A stretch of 5,280 bases of DNA, from positions 1-5,280 of the forward strand of contig NZ_JBFNEO010000194.1 of the NCBI RefSeq assembly GCF_040797585.1, given 5' to 3'. The translations under genes and the position numbers were made by a program. The notes under the pieces were generated by a model. It made no database searches, was not told the origin of the DNA, and saw nothing but the letters and a program-made list of their open reading frames with translations. The DNA comes from Clostridium_Z sp040797585. GTDB taxonomy: Bacteria > Bacillota > Clostridia > Clostridiales > Clostridiaceae. This document shows, piece by piece, positions 1 through 5,260 of this stretch (position 1 is its first letter; each line of letters starts with the position of its first letter).

Positions 1-223
1 GCACAAATTTCTAAATCTTAACGTTAACATTTAATTCTTTAAATTTAATAATAATGTAATTATTTTATAAGATTAACCACTTATAATGTGTTTATTAAGA
101 TAGATATAAATTATATATTACGAAATAATAAGATTTTTAGTTTATATAGATTTTTTAAAGTTTATTATGTATAATGTATGGGTGAATATGCATAGTTAAT
201 AAAGGTTTATATGGAGGAGCATT
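1..223. other. AT-rich non-coding leader before the polysaccharide genes
   Basis: No open frame of useful length and no tail of an upstream gene is visible; stop codons are dense in all frames. It holds a TATAAT at 82-87 with no convincing -35 partner, a better placed TATAAT at 170-175 (listed separately), a 10-bp palindrome TTAACGTTAA at 18-27, and the ribosome binding site of the first gene (GGAGG at 213-217, 6 nt before the ATG at 224). I see no tRNA, riboswitch or terminator here. Its length and base composition fit the 5' edge of a transcription unit, but the window starts here, so the upstream neighbour is unknown. Confidence 0.6.
147..175 (+). promoter_or_regulatory. Candidate sigma-A promoter for the glycosyltransferase operon
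   Basis: A perfect -10 hexamer TATAAT lies at 170-175, with a weak -35 match TAGATT at 147-152 (3 of 6 to TTGACA) at 17-bp spacing. Transcription would start near 182, giving a leader of about 40 nt before the ATG at 224. The -10 and spacing are good and the -35 is poor. In DNA this AT-rich such matches arise by chance, so this is only the best-placed candidate; TATAAT at 82-87 is an alternative. Confidence 0.35.
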
Positions 224-874
224 ATGCAGTTGAAAGAGATAAATATAGATAGTTCAGTGGAGAAAAAGCCAGTATATGATTTCTTTAAAAGATTATTTGA
301 TATAGTATCTGCAGCTATAGCACTTATTATATTTTCGCCTTTATTTATAATATTAGCTATAATTGTAAAGCTAGATTCTAAGGGGCCTGTATTTTTTGGA
401 CATAAAAGATTAGGGCTTAATGGTGAATTCATAAAAGTTTATAAGTTTAGAACCATGTATGAAAACTCAGCAGAACTTTTTGAGAAGTTTACACCAGAAC
501 AAAAACGTGAGTTTGAAATAAACTTTAAGCTGGATGATGATCCGAGAATAACAAAAATTGGAGATTTTTTAAGGAAGTCAAGTTTAGATGAACTTCCTCA
601 ACTTGTAAATATTCTTAAAGGTGATATGAGTGTAGTTGGTCCGAGACCAATAGTAGAAAAAGAAGTTGAAAAATACGGTGAATATATAGAAAAATTATTA
701 AAGGTTAAACCAGGTCTTACAGGAAACTGGCAAGCAAATGGTAGAAGTGATACTACCTACGAAGAAAGAGTACAAATGGATATGGACTATATAGATAATA
801 GAAGTTTTGGGTTTGATATTAAGATAATATTTCAAACCATATTTTCAGTTTTACAGGGAAAAGGTGCTGTATAA
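224..874 (+). CDS. Undecaprenyl-phosphate sugar-1-phosphate transferase (bacterial sugar transferase family), glycan-initiating enzyme
   Basis: This 216-residue protein is a short monotopic phosphoglycosyl transferase of the PglC/WcaJ catalytic-domain type (Pfam Bac_transf). It should move a sugar phosphate from a UDP-sugar to undecaprenyl phosphate at the cytoplasmic face of the membrane, the first step of glycan assembly. Seen in the sequence: a basic-then-hydrophobic N-terminal segment (about 21-49) with the Ser38-Pro39 kink that makes the helix re-entrant in this family; a KFRTM motif (74-78); the catalytic Asp-Glu pair in SSLDELPQL (Asp122, Glu123); VGPRP (138-142); KPGLTGNWQANGR (162-174); and a typical GKGAV tail. 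It lacks the extra N-terminal membrane domain of long WcaJ/WbaP forms, and its length suits the short class. GGAGG at 213-217 fixes the start. It is the first gene of the cluster, 23 bp before the next. The sugar specificity cannot be read from sequence; Gal, Glc, or an N-acetylated or diamino sugar are all possible. Confidence 0.92.
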   Translation: MQLKEINIDSSVEKKPVYDFFKRLFDIVSAAIALIIFSPLFIILAIIVKLDSKGPVFFGHKRLGLNGEFIKVYKFRTMYENSAELFEKFTPEQKREFEINFKLDDDPRITKIGDFLRKSSLDELPQLVNILKGDMSVVGPRPIVEKEVEKYGEYIEKLLKVKPGLTGNWQANGRSDTTYEERVQMDMDYIDNRSFGFDIKIIFQTIFSVLQGKGAV

Positions 875-897
875 GCTTTTTAGGAAGGAAGAAGTGT

Positions 898-1782
898 ATG
901 AAAGATTTATCCATTGTAATAGTAAGCTATAATACTGTTGATTTACTTAGAAGTTGCTTAAACTCCATATATGAAACAACAGAAAACATAGACTATGAGG
1001 TATGGGTTGTAGATAATCAGTCTAAGGATGGAAGTCCAGATATGGTAGAGAAGGAGTTTCCACAGGTTAAACTTATAAGGAATCCTATAAATGGAGGATT
1101 CTCTCAAGGGAATAACTTAGCAATAAAAGAGAGCTTAGACTATAGTAGATATGTTTTAATATTAAACCCAGATACAGTGGTACACAAAGGAACTTTAGAG
1201 AAATGTGTGAATCTCTTAGATAATAATAAGAATATTGGATGTGTTGGATGTAAGGTAGTTCTAGCCAGCGGAAAATTAGATAAGGCATGTAAAAGAGGAT
1301 TTCCATCTCCATGGAACTCTTTATGCTATTTTTTAAAGCTTGACAAGTTATTTAAAAAATCTAAGACCTTTGGAGGATATAATGCAACCTATATAGATGA
1401 GGATGAAGAAAGTGAAATAGATTCTCTAGTAGGTGCATTTATGATGCTTAGACAAGAAACTATACAGAAGATAGGTCTTTTAGATGATACTTTCTTTATG
1501 TATGGTGAAGACATAGATTGGTGTTATAGAGTAAAAGAAGGTGGATGGATAAATTACTACTACCCTAAAGTTGCTATAACTCATTATAAGGGTGAGAGTA
1601 GTAAGAAGCAGAGCACTAGAATGATAGGTGAATTCCATAAGTCCATGATAATATTCTATAATAAACATTATAAGGAAAAATATAACTTTATAGTTAATGG
1701 ACTTACCTATTTAGGCATATATGCTAAATGGGGACTCTCTCTTCTTATAAATGCCTTTAGAAAAGAAAAAAAGGTGTTTTAA
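898..1782 (+). CDS. Family 2 glycosyltransferase, WbbL/RfbF-like (possible rhamnosyltransferase)
   Basis: This 294-residue GT-A fold transferase probably adds a sugar to the lipid-linked intermediate at the cytoplasmic membrane face. Motifs in order: nucleotide-binding start SIVIVSYNT (5-13) and VVDNQSKDGS (37-46); NGGFSQGNN (65-73); the metal-binding region as NPDT (90-93), the form usual in WbbL-type enzymes; GAFMMLR (179-185); the likely catalytic-base region GEDIDWCYRVK (203-213); and ITHYKGESSK (227-236). The last motifs are typical of the COG1216 group, which includes dTDP-rhamnosyltransferases. With rfbA and rfbB 1.2 kb downstream, use of a dTDP-deoxysugar is a reasonable inference but not proven. 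The C-terminal stretch 263-287 is hydrophobic with basic residues after it, suggesting membrane association. The start is supported by AGGAAGG (882-888) before the ATG. The short 23-bp gap to the upstream gene implies cotranscription. Confidence 0.88.
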   Translation: MKDLSIVIVSYNTVDLLRSCLNSIYETTENIDYEVWVVDNQSKDGSPDMVEKEFPQVKLIRNPINGGFSQGNNLAIKESLDYSRYVLILNPDTVVHKGTLEKCVNLLDNNKNIGCVGCKVVLASGKLDKACKRGFPSPWNSLCYFLKLDKLFKKSKTFGGYNATYIDEDEESEIDSLVGAFMMLRQETIQKIGLLDDTFFMYGEDIDWCYRVKEGGWINYYYPKVAITHYKGESSKKQSTRMIGEFHKSMIIFYNKHYKEKYNFIVNGLTYLGIYAKWGLSLLINAFRKEKKVF

Positions 1783-1825
1783 TGTATAAAATACATAGAA
1801 TTTAGATAGGTTAGGAGAAAAACTC

Positions 1826-2677
1826 ATGAAACATAAATTCAGTCTAGTAATAGCAACTCTTAATCGTTATGAAGAAGTTAAGGCTTTTTTGAATAGTATA
1901 AGTAATATAAGCTATCCTTTAGATAACATAGAGATTATAGTTGTAGATCAAAATAAAGAGCTAGATTTATCTAAAATAATAAATGAGTTTCAAGATTTAA
2001 ATTTAATTCATATAAAGTCTAATATTAAGGGATTATCTCAAAATAGAAACCTAGGACTTAAGAGTTGTACAGGAGACATAGTTGCGTTTCCCGATGATGA
2101 CTGTGAGTATTTAGAAGATACTTTATCAATAGTTAATGATTTTTTTACAGGTAATAAAGAGGTAAAAGTAATCATGGGAAGAATAGTAGAAAGAGACGGG
2201 TCAGATTCTTTAAGAAAGTGGCCTAAGGAACTTATAAATATAAACAAGAGTAATTTTTATACAAAATGCTCTTCTATAACTATGTTTATAAAAAAAGATC
2301 CAAGAGAATTGGTCTTTAATGAAAGCTTAGGAACTGGAAATTACTTTGGTGCTTGTGAGGATGCAGATATGATATATAGGCTTCTTAAAGAAGGGTTACC
2401 TATAGTGTATAACCCAACTCTTAGGTTATATCATCCACACTATTCCTCAAGCCATAATATGAGTGAGGAAAAAGTATATAGTTATGGATTAGGTTTTGGA
2501 GCTTTTTGTAGAAGCGGATTTGATATACATAAGTTACTGCTATTTATAAAGGCTGAAGGATATCACTGTGTAAATACACTTATAGGAATTTTAACTTTAG
2601 ATAAAGAGCGAATTAAAAAAGGATATAATGCTTTTATGTCTAGGGTTAAAGGATTTTTAAAATATAAGTCTATTTAG
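1826..2677 (+). CDS. Family 2 glycosyltransferase, second and divergent copy
   Basis: This 283-residue GT-A transferase is clearly family 2 but not a close copy of its upstream neighbour. Visible motifs: FSLVIATLNRYEEV (5-18), IIVVDQN (37-43), a GLSQNRNLGLKSCTGDIVAFPDDD block (69-92) with the Asp90-Asp92 metal-binding motif, an acidic site GACEDADMIYRL (175-186) likely to hold the catalytic base, and Tyr-His-Pro-His (202-205). Here the DDD follows a conserved Asn-Arg-Asn-Leu-Gly signature, whereas the previous gene has NPDT, so the two probably use different sugars or linkages. Residues 235-258 are moderately hydrophobic and may sit on the membrane. AGGAG at 1813-1817 lies 8 nt before the ATG. 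The 43-bp gap after the previous gene has no terminator, so the three genes likely form one operon. Donor and acceptor are unknown. Confidence 0.85.
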   Translation: MKHKFSLVIATLNRYEEVKAFLNSISNISYPLDNIEIIVVDQNKELDLSKIINEFQDLNLIHIKSNIKGLSQNRNLGLKSCTGDIVAFPDDDCEYLEDTLSIVNDFFTGNKEVKVIMGRIVERDGSDSLRKWPKELININKSNFYTKCSSITMFIKKDPRELVFNESLGTGNYFGACEDADMIYRLLKEGLPIVYNPTLRLYHPHYSSSHNMSEEKVYSYGLGFGAFCRSGFDIHKLLLFIKAEGYHCVNTLIGILTLDKERIKKGYNAFMSRVKGFLKYKSI

Positions 2678-2703
2678 GTAAGAGATATTTAGCTGGTAAA
2701 CAG

Positions 2704-2885
2704 TATAGATAAACCACATTCTACTTAAAAATAAACTTAAGTTTACAATGACTTACAGCTTATTCAAGGAATGAGTTTTAAGATGTCATATCTATAGATA
2801 AACAATATGATAATTGAAACTAAATCGCTAGTTACCATTATGTAATGCACATTCAAAGATTGAATTTTGATATAGTTTATCTATA
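2704..2885. repeat. Three copies of the 11-bp word TATAGATAAAC
   Basis: TATAGATAAAC occurs exactly at 2704-2714 and 2793-2803 on the + strand, and as its reverse complement GTTTATCTATA at 2875-2885. The outer pair is accompanied by a second inverted match, ACATTCTAC at 2716-2724 against GTAGAATGT at 2900-2908. These are direct string matches. Three exact 11-mers within about 180 bp is more than expected by chance even in AT-rich DNA, but the role is unknown: operator-like sites or remnants of a palindromic element are both possible. Confidence 0.7.
2732..2745. repeat. Perfect 14-bp palindrome
   Basis: TAAACTTAAGTTTA is its own reverse complement with no spacer, the form of a dimeric repressor site. 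It lies 300 bp before the rfbA start, which is far for a simple operator of that gene. Its TAAAC half-site also ends the 11-bp repeat nearby. It could be chance in AT-rich DNA. Confidence 0.5.
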
Positions 2886-2887
2886 AA
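2791..2887. repeat. Imperfect inverted repeat, about 31-bp arms
   Basis: Bases 2791-2821 pair with 2857-2887, with about 24 of 31 positions complementary, leaving a loop of about 35 nt (2822-2856). The best block is the 11-bp TATAGATAAAC/GTTTATCTATA pair. The loop end also carries a small hairpin ATTCAA-AGA-TTGAAT (2851-2865), which competes with part of the right arm. No T-run follows, so it does not look like an intrinsic terminator. Confidence 0.55.
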
Positions 2888-2996
2888 TTGAGTACTTTGG
2901 TAGAATGTAGATTGATATAGTAGATTGCACAACATTAATTAGAAGTTAGTATATTAAATATAGTATACAGAGTACAATTTAAGATTTAATTAGAAT

Positions 2997-3017
2997 GAGC
3001 CTTTTATAAAAGTGCTC
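2997..3017 (+). promoter_or_regulatory. Hairpin directly before the rfbA ribosome binding site
   Basis: GAGC at 2997-3000 pairs with GCTC at 3014-3017, and the perfect palindrome CTTTTATAAAAG (3001-3012) folds inside it, with one bulged T at 3013. This gives an 8-bp stem with a TATA loop, or longer if the A/T pairs close. It ends one base before the Shine-Dalgarno AGGAGGG (3019-3025). No T-run follows, so it is not a terminator. It could stabilise the mRNA 5' end or affect ribosome access; that is inference from position only. Confidence 0.45.
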
Positions 3018-3018
3018 T

Positions 3019-3034
3019 AGGAGGGATTAAAGTG
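3019..3034 (+). promoter_or_regulatory. Strong ribosome binding site and GTG start of rfbA
   Basis: AGGAGGG at 3019-3025 lies 6 nt before GTG at 3032-3034. The encoded start MKGIILAGGSGTR matches the usual RfbA N-terminus exactly, so GTG is the true start. It is the only non-ATG start among the genes here. Confidence 0.85.
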
Positions 3035-3901
3035 AAAGGAATTATACTTGCAGGGGGATCAGGTACAAGACTTTACCCAGTAACAAAGTCAGTATCGAAA
3101 CAAATACTACCTATATATGACAAACCAATGATTTATTATCCTTTATCAGTACTAATGTTATCTGGAATAAAGGATATACTTTTAATATCAACACCAAGGG
3201 ACTTACCATGCTTTAAGGAGCTTTTAGGGGATGGAAATGAACTTGGAATTAATATTTCCTATGCTGTTCAAGAGGAACCAAAAGGTCTTGCAGAAGCATT
3301 TATAATAGGAGAAGAGTTTATAGGAAATGACAGAGTTGCCTTAGTTCTTGGAGATAATATATTCTATGGCTATGGTTTCTCAGAGAGACTTGAAAGAGCA
3401 GTAAATAGAAAAGAATCTACAATATTTGGATATCATGTAAGTAATCCAAAGTCCTTTGGAGTAGTAGAGTTTGATGAGAGTTTTAATGTTGTATCCATAG
3501 AGGAAAAACCAGAAAACCCTAAGTCAAACTATGCAGTACCGGGTCTTTATTTCTATGATAATCAGGTTGTGGAAATAGCTAAAAATGTAAAGCCATCAGC
3601 TAGAGGAGAACTTGAAATAACGTCTGTGAATAATGAGTATTTAAGACGTGGAAATCTTAAGGTAGAATTATTTGGACGAGGTATGGCTTGGTTTGATACA
3701 GGAACTCATAGAGGGCTTTTAGATGCAGCTAACTTTGTAGAGGCTATACAAACTAGACAAGGGTTATATGTAGCTTGCATAGAGGAAATAGCTTACAGAA
3801 AAGGATTTATAGGTAAAGAGCAACTTTTAAAATTAGCAGAGCCACTACTTAAAACAGAGTACGGAAAATATTTAGTTCAAGTGGCAAATGAAAATAATTA
3901 G
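3032..3901 (+). CDS. rfbA: Glucose-1-phosphate thymidylyltransferase (dTDP-glucose synthase)
   Basis: RfbA/RmlA joins dTTP and glucose-1-phosphate to give dTDP-glucose and pyrophosphate in the cytoplasm, the first step to dTDP-L-rhamnose and other dTDP-deoxysugars. The 289-residue length is normal for the family. Signature motifs are complete: nucleotide-binding LAGGSGTRLYP (6-16), SKQILPIYDKPMIYYPLS (22-39), QEEPKGLAEAF (80-90), metal-binding LGDNIFYG (106-113, Asp108), EEKP (157-160), GLYFYD (171-176), GELEITSVN (192-200) and AWFDTGTH (219-226). The first three form the nucleotidyltransferase Rossmann-like core. It has its own strong ribosome binding site and a GTG start. The stop TAG (3899-3901) is 10 bp before rfbB, so the two are surely translated from one message. 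In many clusters rfbC and rfbD are interleaved with these two genes; here they are not between them. In this family dTDP-rhamnose usually acts as a feedback inhibitor. Confidence 0.97.
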   Translation: MKGIILAGGSGTRLYPVTKSVSKQILPIYDKPMIYYPLSVLMLSGIKDILLISTPRDLPCFKELLGDGNELGINISYAVQEEPKGLAEAFIIGEEFIGNDRVALVLGDNIFYGYGFSERLERAVNRKESTIFGYHVSNPKSFGVVEFDESFNVVSIEEKPENPKSNYAVPGLYFYDNQVVEIAKNVKPSARGELEITSVNNEYLRRGNLKVELFGRGMAWFDTGTHRGLLDAANFVEAIQTRQGLYVACIEEIAYRKGFIGKEQLLKLAEPLLKTEYGKYLVQVANENN

Positions 3902-3914
3902 GGGGAGTATCATG
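3901..3914 (+). promoter_or_regulatory. Ribosome binding site that sets the rfbB start
   Basis: GGGGGAG at 3901-3907 overlaps the last base of the rfbA stop codon and lies 4 nt before the ATG at 3912. The in-frame ATG at 3888, inside the rfbA tail, has no such site and would add eight residues before the conserved MKTYLVTGGAGFIG start. The 3912 start is therefore chosen. Confidence 0.8.
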
Positions 3915-4970
3915 AAAACTTATTTAGTAACTGGTGGAGCTGGATTTATAGGCTCTAACTTTGTAATATATATGATTAATAAGTATAAGGATATAAAGAT
4001 AATAAACCTTGATAAACTTACCTATGCAGGTAATTTAGAAAACCTAAAATCCATTGAGAATAATGAAAATCATATTTTTGTACAAGGAGATATTTGTGAT
4101 AAAGACCTTGTGGAAGAATTATTTAATAAATATGATATAGACTATGTAGTAAACTTTGCAGCTGAATCTCATGTAGATAGAAGCATAAGAGAGCCAGAAG
4201 TTTTTGCAAAGACTAATGTTTTAGGAACTGTTAATCTTTTAAACTGTGCTAAAAATGCATGGGAGACAAAGGATGGATTTAAAGAAGGAAAGAAATATCT
4301 TCAGGTAGGTACTGATGAGGTTTATGGATCCTTAGGAAAAGAAGGGTTCTTTATGGAGACAACACCACTAGATCCTCATAGCCCATATTCTTCAAGTAAG
4401 GCTGGAGGAGATCTTATGGTTAAGGCATATTTTGATACCTACAAAATGCCTGTAAATATAACAAGATGTTCAAATAACTATGGACCATATCAGTTTCCAG
4501 AAAAGCTTATACCACTTCTAATAAACAATTGTTTAAATCATAAGGATTTACCTGTTTATGGAGATGGTCTTAATATACGTGATTGGCTTTATGTAGAGGA
4601 TCATTGCAAGGCAATAGATATGGTTATAAATAATGGAGTTCTTGGGGAAGTCTATAATGTTGGTGGTCATAATGAAAGAACCAACATAGAAATAGTTAAA
4701 ACTGTTATAAACTATATTAATGAAAATGTAGATAAGGAAGTAACAGAAAACCTAATAAAATATGTGGAAGATAGAAAGGGTCACGATAGAAGATATGGAA
4801 TAGACCCAAGTAAGATAAAGAAGGATCTTGGATGGTATCCAGAAACCCCATTTGAAGAAGGAATAGTTAAGACTATAAAATGGTATTTAGATAATAAAGA
4901 ATGGATGAATAATATAACTTCAGGAGATTACCAAAACTATTATAGTGAAATGTATAATAGAGGTAATTAA
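3912..4970 (+). CDS. rfbB: dTDP-glucose 4,6-dehydratase
   Basis: RfbB/RmlB is an NAD-dependent short-chain dehydrogenase/reductase of the extended type. It converts dTDP-glucose to dTDP-4-keto-6-deoxyglucose in the cytoplasm, using the RfbA product. The protein has 352 residues, the usual length. Seen: NAD-binding TGGAGFIGSN (7-16), LDKLTYAGN (33-41), NFAAESHVDRSI (81-92), the catalytic Thr134-Asp135-Glu136 in TDEVYG, the YxxxK pair Tyr159 and Lys163 in PYSSSKAGGD, RCSNNYGPYQFPEKLIP (185-201) for the nucleotide sugar, RDWLYVEDH (223-231), and EDRKGHDRRYGID (286-298). All residues needed for activity appear intact. UDP-GlcNAc dehydratases share the fold, but the LDKLTYAGN and TDEVYG motifs and the rfbA neighbour favour dTDP-glucose. 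Its product feeds dTDP-L-rhamnose if RfbC and RfbD are encoded elsewhere, or other dTDP-6-deoxysugars. Confidence 0.97.
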   Translation: MKTYLVTGGAGFIGSNFVIYMINKYKDIKIINLDKLTYAGNLENLKSIENNENHIFVQGDICDKDLVEELFNKYDIDYVVNFAAESHVDRSIREPEVFAKTNVLGTVNLLNCAKNAWETKDGFKEGKKYLQVGTDEVYGSLGKEGFFMETTPLDPHSPYSSSKAGGDLMVKAYFDTYKMPVNITRCSNNYGPYQFPEKLIPLLINNCLNHKDLPVYGDGLNIRDWLYVEDHCKAIDMVINNGVLGEVYNVGGHNERTNIEIVKTVINYINENVDKEVTENLIKYVEDRKGHDRRYGIDPSKIKKDLGWYPETPFEEGIVKTIKWYLDNKEWMNNITSGDYQNYYSEMYNRGN

Positions 4971-4973
4971 GTT

Positions 4974-5000
4974 TATTTATATTAATAATTAATATAAATA
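4974..5000. repeat. 27-bp all-A/T perfect palindrome just after rfbB
   Basis: Arms of 13 bp, TATTTATATTAAT (4974-4986) and its exact reverse complement (4988-5000), flank a single A at 4987. It starts 4 bp after the rfbB stop codon. It contains no G or C, so an RNA hairpin would be weak, but an exact 13-bp match is notable. It might be a protein-binding or cruciform site, or a 3' end processing structure. Confidence 0.6.
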
Positions 5001-5014
5001 TTGTAACTGATTAA

Positions 5015-5067
5015 ATATTAGCTACATATTTGTTGAATTATTATATAATACTATGTTTAGCTAATAT
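5015..5067. repeat. Inverted repeat ATATTAGCTA / TAGCTAATAT with a palindromic centre
   Basis: The 10-bp arms at 5015-5024 and 5058-5067 match exactly, with partial pairing further in (5026-5029 with 5053-5056). The loop contains a second perfect palindrome, TATTATATAATA (5039-5050), which includes a TATAAT (5044-5049). With GCTACA at 5021-5026 that hexamer has a 17-bp spacing, but the -35 match is poor. It may be a chance structure or a nested operator over a weak promoter. Confidence 0.45.
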
Positions 5068-5083
5068 AACTTTAATGATTATT

Positions 5084-5118
5084 AGGCTACTAACAGACAC
5101 AAGGGTTAGTAGCCTTTT
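5084..5118 (+). terminator. Intrinsic terminator of the rfbAB transcript
   Basis: An 11-bp perfect stem, AGGCTACTAAC (5084-5094) with GTTAGTAGCCT (5105-5115), encloses a 10-nt loop and runs into TTTT (5115-5118). This is the most GC-rich and stable hairpin in the gap and has the classic rho-independent form on the + strand. It lies about 115 nt past the rfbB stop and should separate rfbAB from the next gene. Confidence 0.85.
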
Positions 5119-5136
5119 ATAAATTAGATAAAAATG

Positions 5137-5178
5137 TAAAAGTATTAATGAATCAACTATGATTTATTAATACTTTTA
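5137..5178. repeat. 18-bp A/T-rich hairpin between the terminator and the next gene
   Basis: Bases 5137-5154 pair with 5161-5178 around a 6-nt loop AACTAT, with one G-T wobble (5150 with 5165) and no other mismatch. On the + strand the stem is followed by AACTTATT, not a T-run. On the - strand it is followed by CATTTTTATC, which would suit a terminator for transcription coming from the right. It could be a second or bidirectional terminator, or part of the leader of the gene at 5261. Confidence 0.65.
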
Positions 5179-5260
5179 AACTTATTATATTTTCTAAAAC
5201 AAGAATATTAATTTCCAAATAGCTTGAAAGATAAGTTTGCTTTTAGGAGGATAATAAATT

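Larger units (their letters stand above)
2678..3031. other. 354-bp repeat-rich intergenic region before rfbA
   Basis: No coding frame is visible, and stops are frequent in all frames, so a recently broken gene is unlikely. No hairpin followed by a T-run marks an end for the glycosyltransferase operon. The region holds several short repeats (listed separately), weak promoter-like pairs such as TTGATA (2912-2917) with ATTAAT (2934-2939) at 16 bp, a TATAGT (2959-2964) without a good -35, and a small hairpin just before the rfbA ribosome binding site. It may carry a separate promoter for rfbAB, or be the remains of a small decayed element. The sequence does not decide between these. Confidence 0.6.
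4971..5260. other. 290-bp intergenic region with successive hairpins
   Basis: No coding frame is visible on either strand. The region carries four inverted repeats in order: an all-A/T palindrome, a long-loop inverted repeat around a TATAAT, an intrinsic terminator, and an A/T-rich 18-bp stem. Its last part holds the ribosome binding site of the gene starting at 5261. A promoter for that gene should lie between the terminator and 5245, but I see no good -35/-10 pair there. Confidence 0.6.

Noticed and set aside
196..432. Antisense open frame of 78 codons over the start of the sugar transferase gene
   Set aside because: It lies opposite a well-supported gene, its product resembles no family I recognise, and I see no reason to prefer it over the sense frame.
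1085..1312. Antisense open frame inside the first glycosyltransferase gene
   Set aside because: It mirrors the conserved sense coding region and its product is an uninformative string of hydrophobic and Tyr/Ser-rich residues.
1480..1668. Antisense open frame inside the 3' part of the first glycosyltransferase gene
   Set aside because: It is opposite conserved motifs of the sense protein and gives no recognisable product.
1782..1805. Seven-codon frame starting at an ATG that overlaps the stop of the first glycosyltransferase (TAATG), with AAGGTG upstream
   Set aside because: It is too short to support as a gene. The downstream gene has its own clear ribosome binding site at 1813-1817.
2038..2247. 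Antisense open frame inside the second glycosyltransferase gene
   Set aside because: It overlaps the conserved DDD region of the sense gene and shows no family features.
2851..2865. Terminator for the glycosyltransferase operon (ATTCAA-AGA-TTGAAT hairpin)
   Set aside because: The stem is only 6 bp and A/T-rich, and just four Ts follow before GATATAG. It is too weak to call.
2793..2927. CRISPR-like array suggested by the repeated short words
   Set aside because: The repeats are 8-11 bp, mixed in orientation and irregularly spaced, unlike CRISPR repeats.
2678..3031. Remains of a broken gene or insertion sequence in the gap
   Set aside because: Stops are dense in all frames, no transposase-like peptide is readable, and there are no clear terminal inverted repeats with target duplications. 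Only short repeats can be supported.
3888..3911. Upstream in-frame ATG as the rfbB start, overlapping rfbA
   Set aside because: It has no ribosome binding site and adds eight residues not expected before the conserved N-terminus; the ATG at 3912 has a site and fits the family.
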